Source: JACDCA01 sp963810305
Lineage (GTDB): Bacteria; Acidobacteriota; Vicinamibacteria; Vicinamibacterales; 2-12-FULL-66-21
Assembly (NCBI GenBank): GCA_963810305.1
Contig: CAWEMY010000005.1
Location: 555,369 to 619,368, forward strand
Direction of reading: 5' to 3'
DNA length: 64,000 nt
Shown here: positions 35,692 to 44,034 of the stretch, one piece after another
How the letters are laid out: every line of letters starts with the position of its first letter
Position numbering within the stretch: the stretch's first letter is position 1
The notes under the pieces: generated by a model
What the model saw: the letters and a program-made list of their open reading frames with translations, nothing else
Databases searched by the model: none
What the model was told of the DNA's origin: nothing
Translations under genes and position numbers: made by a program

Positions 35692-36245
35692 GGCGCGCCG
35701 TTTTTCTCGATCGCGATGGCACCCTCCTCGAAGAAGGCAACTTCGTCGATCGTCTCGACAAACTCGTTTTCTTCCCCTACTCCATCGACGCGGTGCGCGC
35801 GCTCAACCGCGCCGGACTTCTGGTGGTGGTCGTCACCAATCAGTCCGGTGTCGCCCGCGGTCTGTATCCTGAAGAGTTCGTTCGCGAGGCGCACCGCCAC
35901 ATCGATCAGCGCCTCAAGGATGCCGGCGCGCGCGTCGACGCCTTTTACTACTGCCCGCATCATCCCGATGGGTCAGTGGCCGCACTGCGAACCGAATGCG
36001 AGTGCCGCAAACCGAAGCCAGGTCAGTTGGTCCGCGCTGCGGAGGAGCACGGCATCGATCTCACGAAATCCTTCATCGTCGGCGACCGCTGGAAGGACAT
36101 CGAAGCGGGTGAAGCGGTTGCCGCGCGAGGGATTCTCGTCAGGACCGGGTATGGCCGCGACCAGGAGGAGACCCACGTGTCGCGGGGAGCCGTGGTGGTG
36201 GATAACCTGATTCAGGCAGTGAGCTGGATCCTCAGGCAGCCATGA
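35688..36245 (+). CDS. gmhB: D-glycero-beta-D-manno-heptose-1,7-bisphosphate 7-phosphatase
   Basis: A 185-residue HAD phosphatase. AVFLDRDGTLLEEGNF holds the nucleophile Asp and acid Asp, VVVVTNQSGVARGL the second motif, and KSFIVGDRWKDIEAG the metal-binding third. The zinc loop CPHHPDG ... CECRKPKPG is typical of GmhB. It removes the 7-phosphate of heptose bisphosphate in ADP-heptose synthesis. GTG 35688 overlaps the waaF stop (GTGA) and the stop overlaps hldE1 by 4 bases. Confidence 0.94.
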   Translation: MRRAVFLDRDGTLLEEGNFVDRLDKLVFFPYSIDAVRALNRAGLLVVVVTNQSGVARGLYPEEFVREAHRHIDQRLKDAGARVDAFYYCPHHPDGSVAALRTECECRKPKPGQLVRAAEEHGIDLTKSFIVGDRWKDIEAGEAVAARGILVRTGYGRDQEETHVSRGAVVVDNLIQAVSWILRQP

Positions 36246-37273
36246 CACAGCCGACTCGGCGTCCGCCCGTCGAACCGGGACGCCTCCTCGACTTGATCGA
36301 CGCGTTTCGCGGACTTCGCATCGCCGTCTTTGGTGATTTTCTCGTCGATGAGTTCATCTATGGCGAAATCTCGCGCGTGTCGCGTGAGGCGCCGGTCCTG
36401 ATCCTCAACTACAACTCCACCGAGATCGTTCCCGGCGGCGCGGGGAATGCGGCGAACAACGTCGCCGCTCTCGGCGGACGTCCTGCCGCAATCGGTATTG
36501 CCGGCCGCGACGAGGCAGGCCGCCGGCTGCTGCGAGCGCTCAAGGGGCGGGTCGATGTGGCGGGGATTGTGCGCGCCGCCGGCCATCCGACGCCGACAAA
36601 AACGCGGATCCTGGCCGGCGGCGTCCATTCAGCGAAGCAGCAGGTCGTCCGGATCGATCGCGTCTCGGCTGCCACCGTCACCGATGCCGACAAACGCGCA
36701 GTGGAATCGCGGCTCCTGAACGCTGTCGCGCACTGCGATGGACTGCTCGTCTCCGACTACGGCAGCGGCCTGGTTGGGCCCGCGGTCATTGCCGCCGCGA
36801 GAAAGCAAATGATCCGCGGGCGACGCGTTCCGGTGCTGGTCGATTCACGCTACGCGCTGCTGCGCTTTCGCGGGATGACGGCGTGCACGCCGAACGAATC
36901 CGAGGTTGAGCAGCTGTTCAACATCAGAATCGGGGAGAATCTGCGCGTGCTCGAGCGCGCCGGCCGTGACCTGCTGGAGAAAACGCGCGCCGAGACGGTG
37001 CTGATCACGCGCGGCGGCCGCGGGATGGCGCTGTTCGAACGGGACCGTCCGACAGTTCACATTCCCATTCACGGCTCCGACCAGATCGCCGACGTGACCG
37101 GCGCGGGTGACACAGTGATCGCGACGATGACGCTCGCGATCGCGGCGGGAGCCACATCCGAGGAAGCGGCCCGGCTGGCGAACTATGCCGGAGGTCTTGT
37201 CGTCATGAAACGTGGCACCGCAACGGTCACCGCCGACGAGCTGCGAATCGCGGTCCTCTCCGACGTTGGCTGA
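36242..37273 (+). CDS. hldE1: D-glycero-beta-D-manno-heptose-7-phosphate kinase (RfaE domain I)
   Basis: A 343-residue PfkB-family sugar kinase. IAVFGDFLVDEFIYG, PGGAGNAANNVAALGG and VTGAGDTVIATMTLAIAAGA (anion-hole GAGD motif) are RfaE/HldA signatures. It phosphorylates heptose-7-phosphate at C1. In enteric bacteria this is one half of bifunctional HldE; here it is separate, with the nucleotidyltransferase half in the next gene overlapping by 8 bases. ATG 36242 overlaps gmhB by 4. Confidence 0.93.
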   Translation: MTQPTRRPPVEPGRLLDLIDAFRGLRIAVFGDFLVDEFIYGEISRVSREAPVLILNYNSTEIVPGGAGNAANNVAALGGRPAAIGIAGRDEAGRRLLRALKGRVDVAGIVRAAGHPTPTKTRILAGGVHSAKQQVVRIDRVSAATVTDADKRAVESRLLNAVAHCDGLLVSDYGSGLVGPAVIAAARKQMIRGRRVPVLVDSRYALLRFRGMTACTPNESEVEQLFNIRIGENLRVLERAGRDLLEKTRAETVLITRGGRGMALFERDRPTVHIPIHGSDQIADVTGAGDTVIATMTLAIAAGATSEEAARLANYAGGLVVMKRGTATVTADELRIAVLSDVG

Positions 37274-37733
37274 GAAGCTCCTGACCCGCGACGAGCTCGT
37301 CGCCGCCATCAGCGCGGACCGCTCAGCCGGACGCACGATTGCGTTTGCCAACGGCTGCTTCGACCTCCTGCACGTCGGCCATGTTCGATATCTGCGGGCC
37401 GCCGCCGCGGAGGCCGATCGTCTTGTCGTCGCCGTCAACGACGATCTCGCCGCAAGTGCGAAGGGGCCCGGCCGTCCAATCCTGCCCGCGGAGATACGCG
37501 CCGAGCTCGTTGCCGCGATTCGCGGCGTCGATTACGTCACCATCTTCAGCGAGCCGACGGTCGCGCCGCTCTTGACACTGCTGCGCCCGGACGTGCACTG
37601 CAAGGGCACCGACTACACGATCGACACGGTCCCCGAGCGGGAGACGGTGCGCGCCTACGGCGGACGGATCGCCATCGTTGGCGACCCGAAAGATCATTCC
37701 ACTCGGGATCTGCTCGCCCGGATCCGCCAATGA
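37266..37733 (+). CDS. hldE2: D-glycero-beta-D-manno-heptose-1-phosphate adenylyltransferase (RfaE domain II)
   Basis: A 155-residue cytidylyltransferase-fold enzyme. FANGCFDLLHVGHVRYL has the HxGH nucleotide-binding motif, LVVAVNDDLAAS and HCKGTDYTIDTVPERETV are conserved. It makes ADP-heptose from heptose-1-phosphate and ATP. TTG 37266 (LAEKLLTRDELV) gives the normal family length; upstream in-frame codons lie inside hldE1. No hldD epimerase or gmhA isomerase is visible in the window, so those steps are encoded elsewhere. Confidence 0.91.
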   Translation: MAEKLLTRDELVAAISADRSAGRTIAFANGCFDLLHVGHVRYLRAAAAEADRLVVAVNDDLAASAKGPGRPILPAEIRAELVAAIRGVDYVTIFSEPTVAPLLTLLRPDVHCKGTDYTIDTVPERETVRAYGGRIAIVGDPKDHSTRDLLARIRQ

Positions 37734-38725
37734 GATTTCTCATCGTCCGCCTGGGTGCACTGGGTGACATCATTCACGCGGTGCCGGCAGCCGCCGCCCT
37801 GCGTGCCGCGCATCCTGACGCGGTCATCGACTGGCTGGTCGACGCGCGCCATCGCGAGTTTCTGGATCTCGTGACGGTCATCGATCGCGTGGTGGTCCTG
37901 GAGAAATCCAGCCTCTCGGGCTGGATCGATGTGACGCGGCGGCTGCGCGCCGGGCGCTACGATGCGGCCCTGGACCTGCAGGGGCTGCTCAAGTCCGCTG
38001 TCCTCGCGCGGGCGTCCGGCGCCAAACGCGTCCTTGGCTTTTCGATTTTTCACCTGCGAGAGAAGACGGCGCGCCCTTTCTATTCGGACTCGGTAGATGC
38101 CGAAGGTGGCCATGTCATCCGGAAGAACCTGCGGCTGCTCGAGGCACTCGGTATCAGCGACAAAGAGGTACGGTTCCCGCTGGCGATGATCGATTCGGCT
38201 GCGGCCGCCGAGGTCGCACGCCAGGCGGCAGGTGCGCCCATCGCCCTCATCAATCCGGGTGCCGCCTGGCCGAACAAGCGTTGGCACACCGACCGATTCG
38301 GCGAGGTCGCCGCCTTCCTTCGTGACGTCCGCGGCTTCGCGCCGTTCGTGCTGTGGGGACCCGGTGAAGAGGAGCTGGCGAAATCGGTCGTCGAGTGCTC
38401 GTCCGGAGCGGCGCGCATGGCGCCCTCGACCACGCTGGCGGATCTGGTTGCACTGTGTCGGAGCGCCGCGCTGATGGTCTCGGGCGACACCGGCCCGCTG
38501 CACATCGCCTCGGCGGTCGGCACGCCGACCGTGTCCATCTTCGGTCCAACCGATCCCGCGCGGAACGGCCCGTGGGATCCGGCCGACGGCGTTGTCTCGC
38601 GCTATGACTCCTGCGGGTGTCATTACGACCGGCGCTGCCGTCAACGCGACTGGTGCCTGAGCTCGATCGGCGTCACGGAGGTCACGGCCGCGGTCCAGCA
38701 GCGGACGATGCACTCTCGAGGGTGA
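37730..38725 (+). CDS. waaC: ADP-heptose:LPS heptosyltransferase I
   Basis: A 331-residue family 9 glycosyltransferase. FLIVRLGALGDIIHAVPAA is the WaaC N-terminus; IDWLVDARHREFL, ALDLQGLLKSAVLARASGA, LINPGAAWPNKRWHTDRFG and SGDTGPLHIASAVGTPTVSI complete the two lobes. It attaches the first heptose to Kdo of the inner core. ATG 37730 overlaps hldE2 by 4 bases. The C-terminus holds a Cys cluster (CGCHYDRRCRQRDWC) that could bind metal. Confidence 0.93.
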   Translation: MRFLIVRLGALGDIIHAVPAAAALRAAHPDAVIDWLVDARHREFLDLVTVIDRVVVLEKSSLSGWIDVTRRLRAGRYDAALDLQGLLKSAVLARASGAKRVLGFSIFHLREKTARPFYSDSVDAEGGHVIRKNLRLLEALGISDKEVRFPLAMIDSAAAAEVARQAAGAPIALINPGAAWPNKRWHTDRFGEVAAFLRDVRGFAPFVLWGPGEEELAKSVVECSSGAARMAPSTTLADLVALCRSAALMVSGDTGPLHIASAVGTPTVSIFGPTDPARNGPWDPADGVVSRYDSCGCHYDRRCRQRDWCLSSIGVTEVTAAVQQRTMHSRG

Positions 38726-39279
38726 TGGTGCGGAGAATTGCGCGCCTGCGTGCCTGCCTCGCCGAAGCGCTGGCGCGGAGGAGGGTACCGCTCGGGTTCA
38801 TCTGCGGCGCGCTGGCTCTGGCGCTCGCTCACCCCACGCGCCGGACGCTGGTGTTCGGCGCAGTGGTGGCTGTCGTGGGCGAAGCCGTACGAGTGTGGGC
38901 TGCCGGACATCTCGAGAAAGGGCGGGAGGTCACGACGTCGGGACCGTACCGGTTGACTCGGCATCCGCTCTACCTGGGATCGACGCTGATCGGGATTGGT
39001 CTGGTGGTGGCGTCGGCAAACTGGTGGGTGACCGCGCTGGTGCTCGGGTACCTCGCAGTCACCCTGACCGCCGCGATTCGCACCGAGGAAGCGCACCTGA
39101 CGGACAAGTTCGGGACGACATATCCCAACTATCGCGGTGGGCGCGCCGGGGAAGGCCGTCGCGCTTTCAGCATCGAGCGCGCGCTGCGGAACCGCGAGTA
39201 TCGTGCGGCGATAGGCGTGCTGGTGGCTCTCGCCGTCCTGGCATGGAAGGCAGGCCAAGCGGAGGGTTTCGCGCGATAA
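38725..39279 (+). CDS. Isoprenylcysteine methyltransferase-like membrane protein
   Basis: A 184-residue membrane protein with four to five hydrophobic segments and the ICMT/PEMT signature TSGPYRLTRHPLYLGSTLIG followed by RTEEAHLTDKFGTTYPNY, which forms the SAM-binding C-terminus. Bacterial members methylate lipids or small molecules; a substrate cannot be read here. ATG 38725 overlaps the waaC stop (TGATG); GTG 38722 is an alternative. Its position at the end of the core operon suggests modification of an envelope lipid, which is inference. Confidence 0.78.
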   Translation: MVRRIARLRACLAEALARRRVPLGFICGALALALAHPTRRTLVFGAVVAVVGEAVRVWAAGHLEKGREVTTSGPYRLTRHPLYLGSTLIGIGLVVASANWWVTALVLGYLAVTLTAAIRTEEAHLTDKFGTTYPNYRGGRAGEGRRAFSIERALRNREYRAAIGVLVALAVLAWKAGQAEGFAR

Positions 39280-39288
39280 TCTATATGC

Positions 39289-39364
39289 AGGCGGTTAGCT
39301 CAGTTGGTAGAGCACCGGCTTTACACGCCGGCTGTCACAGGTTCGAGTCCTGTACCGCCTACCA
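39289..39364 (+). tRNA. tRNA-Val (TAC)
   Basis: 76 bases with encoded CCA. Acceptor AGGCGGT/ACCGCCT, D-arm TAGCTCAGTTGGTAGAGCA, anticodon stem CCGGC/GCCGG around TTTACAC (anticodon TAC, Val) and T-arm CACAGGTTCGAGTCCTGT. It begins 9 bases after the membrane methyltransferase stop. Confidence 0.96.
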
Positions 39365-39461
39365 GCCTTCGCGCATGAACGCACGGCGGCGTTGAGCTCC
39401 GCCGTGTGAACGCGCTACGGCCAGGCAAGCCACCTTCGCGTTCGCGAGGAGCGAAGGCTGA

Positions 39462-39467
39462 TATAAT
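39462..39467 (+). promoter_or_regulatory. Possible -10 box before tRNA-Asp
   Basis: A perfect TATAAT lies 57 bases before tRNA-Asp in an AT-rich island (ATATAATCAATTTTTTTT) between GC-rich flanks. The -35 match (TTCGCG near 39441) is weak. Just upstream, CCTTCGC/GCGAAGG arms (39432-39457) can pair, so the island could also be the terminator of tRNA-Val. Confidence 0.35.
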
Positions 39468-39524
39468 CAATTTTTTTTGGCACCGACGGCGCCCCCAGTG
39501 GGGGTCAGCGCCATAAGAAACATC

Positions 39525-39601
<77 letters not shown>

Positions 39602-39719
39602 GACCTCGCTCGCGCTGCGCGCGAGCTTCGTCTAGGCAGGCGAGCCCAGTGACACCAGCGAAGTCTGTCTCGCCGTAGCGCGTAGTGCGTAGGCGGACCT
39701 CGACGGTTGGAATAGCGGA

Positions 39720-39860
39720 TCATGCATCCGCCGTCTCCAATATGTCTCCACGCCTAAGCACCGGATTCGGCTGTTCGAGCAGCCGAATCGCGCCTTCAAT
39801 CGCCGCTGGACTCAGGTGCATGTAGCGCTGCGTCGTGCTGAGATCCCGGAGGTCGCCGAC
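39720..39860 (-). pseudogene. Tyrosine recombinase C-terminal stub next to tRNA-Asp
   Basis: On the minus strand, RDLSTTQRYMHLSPAAIEGA then IRLLEQ ends in a TGA at 39720-39722. This is the last helix region of a phage-type integrase, with the catalytic Tyr in TTQRYMHL. Upstream of it only about 12 further codons make sense before similarity ends, and no N-terminal or HxxR part follows. A second, longer copy with the same C-terminus is at 41856-42501. The stub lies just downstream of the tRNA, where island integrases normally sit. Confidence 0.75.
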
Positions 39861-39921
39861 GGCGAGGCGGTCGCGACCCCGAACGATTGACGATTCTCGA
39901 TCGGGTCGCCGCGGCCGATGG

Positions 39922-40200
39922 TCAGCGCTTGATGATGTTGTGAACTTCGAAGATGTCCGGCGGATTGGTGAACTGGATGCCCGCGCCGGCGAGGATCGGC
40001 ATCAGACGCTCGCCGAAGGCCTCGAACTGCTCCTGCGAGTTCCAGATCTCGCTGACCTTAAGGTTGCCATCCGAACCGAAGCAGACGTGGTAGTCGAGCC
40101 CGGCCGGTGGCCATTCGCCGGCGTTCTTGAGTTGGCGAAGCGTCTCGTCGTACTTCTTGGCAGTGAGAGCGTTGGGACTGAAGCGGACAACGATACTCAT
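39922..40200 (-). CDS. Small ABM-like (dimeric alpha/beta barrel) protein
   Basis: A 92-residue protein. IVVRFSPNALTAKKYDETLR at the start, a GLDYHVCFGSDGNLKVSEIW strand pair, and SQEQFEAFGERLMPIL with a C-terminal EVHNIIKR fit the antibiotic biosynthesis monooxygenase/ferredoxin-like dimer fold. Such proteins have varied small-molecule roles; function here is unknown. ATG 40200 has GGAG about 11 bases upstream. It is cargo between the two tRNA-Asp att copies. Confidence 0.68.
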   Translation of the reverse strand: MSIVVRFSPNALTAKKYDETLRQLKNAGEWPPAGLDYHVCFGSDGNLKVSEIWNSQEQFEAFGERLMPILAGAGIQFTNPPDIFEVHNIIKR

Positions 40201-40424
40201 GATATGAATCTCCGTGATCGGGGTCGCGAATAGATCCGATGTGATCGTGAAGCGACACGTCGTCGCTCCAAATCATACCAGCGCAGCGGTGTGGGGAGCG
40301 GATCGGTCCTCAGTGACGCCGTTGCGCCTACTGAAGGTCGATAGTCCGATGGAGACAGCGGTCATTCTGAATGAATCGCCTTCGGTGCTGGAATCTTGCG
40401 TTGGTGTGTCAGGTGACACGTCAC

Positions 40425-40820
40425 TCAAGGGTGAATGACTGCGAGTTCAAGAAAACGTTCGAACGGGTCGAAGTCGCGATCCCGGTGAAGAAGCGAATGG
40501 TGTTCCCGCAAACAAAAGGTGGCGATCAGACAGTCGATCGTCTTACGCACTGTGTGACCCCGGCTGCGAAGATTCCGGTAGTTCCGGGCAGCGTCACGCG
40601 CCAGCGCCAGGCCGCCAGTTTCGAAGACCTCGAACTTGGCGAGTGCCCTCTCGACCCGTCTCGCAGTGATGTCGTCTCGGACGCCCTGCAGCAGCTCGCA
40701 CAGGATCATGTCGGTCAGGCCGAGGCGCTGGCGGTCGACTTCAAAATTCACCCAATCGGTCTCGCGGCTTCGGACGCCCTGGAAGTAATCGACCCAGATC
40801 GTCGTGTCGACGATGACCAC
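40425..40820 (-). CDS. vapC: VapC-type PIN-domain toxin
   Basis: A 131-residue PIN ribonuclease. Acidic active-site residues appear in VIVDTTIWVDYFQG (Asp4), LCELLQGVRD (Glu), TIDCLIATFCL (Asp) and HRDRDFDPF (Asp). VapC toxins cleave tRNA or rRNA when free of antitoxin. It starts 3 bases after the VapB stop, so the pair is co-expressed and likely autoregulated by the VapBC complex. Located inside the tRNA-Asp scar, as expected for a stabilising module of a mobile island. Confidence 0.9.
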   Translation of the reverse strand: MVIVDTTIWVDYFQGVRSRETDWVNFEVDRQRLGLTDMILCELLQGVRDDITARRVERALAKFEVFETGGLALARDAARNYRNLRSRGHTVRKTIDCLIATFCLREHHSLLHRDRDFDPFERFLELAVIHP

Positions 40821-40823
40821 GGT

Positions 40824-41027
40824 TTACTTCGCCAGCCGATCGGCTCGAGAGAGGTCAAGATCACCCTGCCAGGAGACCTTGCCACGCAACCCACGGATGC
40901 TGCTCTGGCCCTTCGTCTGAATCAACAGGCGCAATGCTTCTTCGACGACGGCTCGTTTGGTACGAGCGCCGCTGCTGCGCATCGCCGCCCGCATCAAACC
41001 GTCATCGATATCGATATTGGTTCGCAT
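40824..41027 (-). CDS. vapB: VapB-type antitoxin
   Basis: A 67-residue protein, MRTNIDIDDGLMRAAMRSSG then TKRAVVEEALRLLIQ: a ribbon-helix-helix DNA-binding N-terminus of the VapB/MazE-2 family, followed by a C-terminal tail (GLRGKVSWQGDLDLSRADRL) that would wrap the toxin. ATG 41027 gives the family N-terminus; an earlier in-frame start would add eight residues. It precedes vapC by 3 bases. Confidence 0.88.
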   Translation of the reverse strand: MRTNIDIDDGLMRAAMRSSGARTKRAVVEEALRLLIQTKGQSSIRGLRGKVSWQGDLDLSRADRLAK

Positions 41028-41163
41028 CGGTAATGTGTAAGGATAGCACATTCATGTGTATCGCGGCCAACTCCGAGACCAGCCGTCAGTGCGTGTGCTC
41101 AGCTATGGGTAGAGACTCGCAAATGGCGGAATGCGAGCGGCCCCATGCGAGAGGACACTTCGA

Positions 41164-41460
41164 TCAAGGGGATGACCAGTACACGCGCGTCAGATCATGC
41201 GCCACGAGACGGTTCAATGGCTGCTCGTATCGATAGCTGGTAACGCTGCACTGAGGAACCGATCCAGTGCGGAAGCGTTCCTCCGTCTCCTCCCACGTCC
41301 ACCGCTCGAGCAGCATTCTGAACATCCACAGCGTTCCGCCGTGGGTGACGACGAGCACACGACGGCCAGCGCGGTCGCGAAACAGCATACTGATGAACAA
41401 GTAGACGCGTTCAGCGACGTCCGCAAGGCTCTCGCCACCCGGAGGCCGGCCGAATACTAT
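41164..41460 (-). pseudogene. Histidine phosphatase (PhoE/GpmB-like), C-terminal fragment
   Basis: The minus-strand frame reads FGRPPGGESLADVAERVYLF, then LVVTHGGTLWMFRMLLERW with the second catalytic His, and ends SVTSYRYEQPLNRLVAHDL. This is the C-terminal half of a broad-specificity histidine phosphatase; the N-terminal RHG motif is absent upstream, where another gene runs the other way. Without it the fragment should be inactive. A second, shorter copy of the same C-terminus lies at 44409-44492. Confidence 0.72.
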
Positions 41461-41486
41461 GGCTCCTGATAGGATTCGCGTCTCTG

Positions 41487-41891
41487 GTGGCGTACTTCGC
41501 GCGGTTCGGCATCGACTCCGGGGCTCCGGCGTCGACGCACTTCACGGTAGCCTGTCTGTTTCTTGGGTTAGGCACCGATTCCTTCGCTGCCAAGTTCTGC
41601 CCGCCGAACGAGAGAATCGGAAAGCTAATCAGTCGGCACCCCAGAGGTGCCGCTTGGTTTTTCTGGATATTGTTTGCGACTTTTACGGGATGGTTGATTC
41701 GCGGCAGTGAGGCTTCTGCCCCTTGGTGGCTCGGTTTGTGGTTTGGATACGCAACTGGCCTCCAGGGCTTCCGCGGCCTGTCACGCCCGAGGCCGCGGGT
41801 TCGAGTCCCGTCGACCCCGCCAACTAAATCACGCAGGCAGGTTGGAGATAGCGGATCATGCATCCGCTGTCTCCAAAATGTCTTCACGTGA
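41487..41891 (+). CDS. Membrane protein of unknown function, fused to att at 3' end
   Basis: The first about 96 residues (from GTG 41487) look like a real small membrane protein: HFTVACLFLGLGTDSFAAKF, two Trp-rich hydrophobic segments (AAWFFWILFATFTGWLI and PWWLGLWFGYATGLQGF). From about 41774 the frame runs through the tRNA-Asp 3' duplicate and then antisense to integrase, giving RPRPRVRVPSTPPTKS, clearly not native. The gene therefore appears to have been cut at the right att by integration, losing its C-terminus. I do not recognise the family. Confidence 0.42.
   Translation: MAYFARFGIDSGAPASTHFTVACLFLGLGTDSFAAKFCPPNERIGKLISRHPRGAAWFFWILFATFTGWLIRGSEASAPWWLGLWFGYATGLQGFRGLSRPRPRVRVPSTPPTKSRRQVGDSGSCIRCLQNVFT
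41774..41822. repeat. att site R: duplicate of tRNA-Asp 3' end
   Basis: 49 bases matching tRNA-Asp 39553-39601 with one change (CACGCCGGAGG to CACGCCCGAGG), same orientation, including T-arm, acceptor 3' strand and CCA. The 5' half of a tRNA is absent, so it is not a gene. With att L it bounds a 2.2-kb segment. Confidence 0.85.
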
Positions 41892-42501
41892 ATGCTCTTC
41901 GGGTCCGGCTTGAGCCGGACTTGTGTCTCCAACAAACGAATCGCGCCCTCAATCGCCGCCGGACTCAGGTGCATGTAGCGCTGCGTCGTACTGAGATCCT
42001 CATGTCCCGCGAGCTCCTGAATGGCGCCGCGCCGGCGCACCACGCATCGCCAGGTGCGAACAGAACGTGTGCCGCAGACGATGAACACCGTTCTGCCCGA
42101 TCTGTGCACGCCGCGCCGCCCGTTCCACGTGATGCTTCACGGTGTCCGCTGATAACGGCGATCCGTCCCGTTGACACAAGACCCGGTCGGAATGGAGGTG
42201 GCGATGCTCGCGCAGTGCCGTGGCCAACCGGACCGTGAGCGGCACGTAGCGAAGCCGCCCGCCTTTCGGCACCGTCACGTGGCCCTTCCAGTCGGACCGC
42301 TGCACGCACAGCTGCCGCTTGTGCAGGTCGACGTCGCGCCACTCGAGGCGGGATCAGGTGGTGATGGAGGATCGACTCCTTCGACACGATGCCGCTCGGT
42401 TTCTGACGGTTCGCACGCGCATGACCGTCGAGGAACCTGGGCGCGAACTCTTCGAGTGTGGGCACCTCCTTCTTCGGTTCGGGGAGGACGATAGGACGCA
42501 T
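41856..42501 (-). pseudogene. Degraded tyrosine recombinase/integrase
   Basis: Pieces in three frames on the minus strand: an N-terminal SAM-like part (PKKEVPTLEEFAPRFLDGHA, SGIVSKESILHHHLIP); a catalytic part (DWKGHVTVPKGGRLRYVPLT, HVERAARRAQIG, VHRLRHTFCSHLAM with the HxLRHT motif); and the C-terminus (IQELAGHEDLSTTQRYMHLS with Tyr). About 50 residues between the first two parts, including the first catalytic Arg region, are missing, and at least two frameshifts separate the rest. It is inactive. It abuts att R, its 3' end facing the att, the usual position for a tRNA-Asp-specific island integrase. Confidence 0.85.
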
Positions 42502-42696
42502 TAGGGCCGTCTCGCGGTTGTCATAACGTTCGTTCTCGGTCCCAGTCGCCCACTCCCTCTTCGACAGAACGCGATCGCTCCAGCTGCGGCTACAGCGCCG
42601 CCTGGTGCGTGACCGCGTCGATCGTCCCATCGTGCTCGGCGCGCGCGTGGGCCTGTCGCGGTCTCGTGCGACAGGGCTGACTGACGGCGGCGATGG

Positions 42697-43692
42697 CTAG
42701 ACCAGGCCGCCGTCCTCGACCTGCCACGCGCGAATCAGGTCGTGGCGCACTTTCGTGATCCGCGCGCCGCGATTCTCATCGCTGTCGTACTGTCCGCCGT
42801 GCACGGCAATGATGGCGCGTTTGCCCTCCCAGAAGGTGTAGACGCCGGAGCCGCTTTGTCCCGGAGACGTGTCGATCGCGTAATAGACGAGCGTCGAATC
42901 GTAGTCGGTGACTTTACCGCCGCCTGGGACTCCGAACTGTTGGCTGCCTCGCGGGCTTCCCCGGTCGCCCGGGTAGCCGGTGAGATAGGCTGTGGTGTTG
43001 TCCAACGTGTCGTCGGACGCGTACAGCAGGCCGAATGACCCCACTTGTGGGAAACCGGTGTTCAGCGTGAGGAGACCCCAGTCGTAGTCGATATCCTGAT
43101 CTTCAGTCCATCCGGTCACCGAGCGCCTTATGAAATTGGGCGCAACCAACAACTCGGACCCGAACCACTGGGTGCCGCCATCCAGTCCGGGCACGACCCG
43201 GATTCTCGTTGCCCAGCCGCCCTCCGCCGCGTTGAAGATGACGTGCCCGGCGGTGAGCACGTGCCTGGCGTCGATGAAACTGCCGGTTCCAACGCGGGCG
43301 GGTGCGTCCGGAGGCGTCAGTGGGAATCGCGCGGCGAGCCGACAAATGGCACTGTTGGGAAAATTGGTGGTCGGGGTGACGAGCACGCGGTTATCAGGGC
43401 CGAACACCACTTTGACCTGGCGTCCAGCCTCGCTGGCTTCTTCGCGCAACTGCCTGGCGCGCTCGGCGTCCGAAGGGCGTTCGACCCGCGGCGCCTCAGG
43501 GAGGTCGTCCGGCACCGACGGGGTCTCGGCCCGCTTCGACGGAGGTCCTGCCTTGCGGCGAGGGCGAGAGCTTGGGTATGGCGGTGGCTCGATGGGGACG
43601 ATCTCAAGATCGTCCGTCTCCGATCGGCGTGGCGTCAAAGGGGTTCCTTCATCGCTGACCATGGGTGACGACGGTCGTTCAGCGGGTTTCAT
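42697..43692 (-). CDS. V8-like/trypsin-fold serine endopeptidase
   Basis: A 331-residue protein without a clear signal peptide. An N-terminal Pro/Arg/Glu-rich disordered part of about 100 residues (IEPPPYPSSRPRRKAGPPS) precedes a protease domain. The catalytic triad is visible: His in ARHVLTAGHVIF, Asp in DIDYDWGLLTLN, Ser in DTSPGQSGSGVY. Relatives are glutamyl endopeptidases and defence-linked trypsin-like peptidases. ATG 43692 is fixed by GGAGG four bases upstream. It is cargo to the right of the integrase remnant. The long charged pro-region without leader suggests a cytoplasmic or differently exported enzyme. Confidence 0.83.
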   Translation of the reverse strand: MKPAERPSSPMVSDEGTPLTPRRSETDDLEIVPIEPPPYPSSRPRRKAGPPSKRAETPSVPDDLPEAPRVERPSDAERARQLREEASEAGRQVKVVFGPDNRVLVTPTTNFPNSAICRLAARFPLTPPDAPARVGTGSFIDARHVLTAGHVIFNAAEGGWATRIRVVPGLDGGTQWFGSELLVAPNFIRRSVTGWTEDQDIDYDWGLLTLNTGFPQVGSFGLLYASDDTLDNTTAYLTGYPGDRGSPRGSQQFGVPGGGKVTDYDSTLVYYAIDTSPGQSGSGVYTFWEGKRAIIAVHGGQYDSDENRGARITKVRHDLIRAWQVEDGGLV

Positions 43693-44034
43693 TGTTCCTC
43701 CTGTTCCCGGTCGAAGCCGGCAGAGCGATGACGACAAAGTAAGCGCTCTCAGAGCCGCGCGCTAGAGCATGACCATGCTGTGTTGAGAGCATCGTTGACA
43801 GACGGGGAGCCGCCTCCTACCGTCCATTGAAGGAGAGGCTCAGCGGGCCTCGCTGATGCCTGTGGCGCGTGAAGCTCATCCTTCTGGCCGGCCATCGCCG
43901 GTGCTGTTGGGCGACGTGACGCGGTCCTGGTGCCGCAAGAGCGCGACCACCCACCCTGGATTGCTAATCTTCGGTTCGCTGCCGCGTCCTACGCCGCGTG
44001 CGTGCGCCGAGTTTCACTCAGAAGTCGCGCGACG
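43693..44034. other. Non-coding spacer
   Basis: About 340 bases with no supported gene. It holds the promoter region for the minus-strand protease at its left end and contains no recognisable repeat, RNA or terminator. Confidence 0.4.

Noticed and set aside
40371..41033. 220-codon plus-strand frame over VapBC
   Set aside because: Antisense shadow; VapB and VapC frames have correct motifs, spacing and lengths.
41774..41822. Second tRNA-Asp gene
   Set aside because: Only the 3' half is present; no D-arm or 5' acceptor strand precedes it, so it is an att duplicate.
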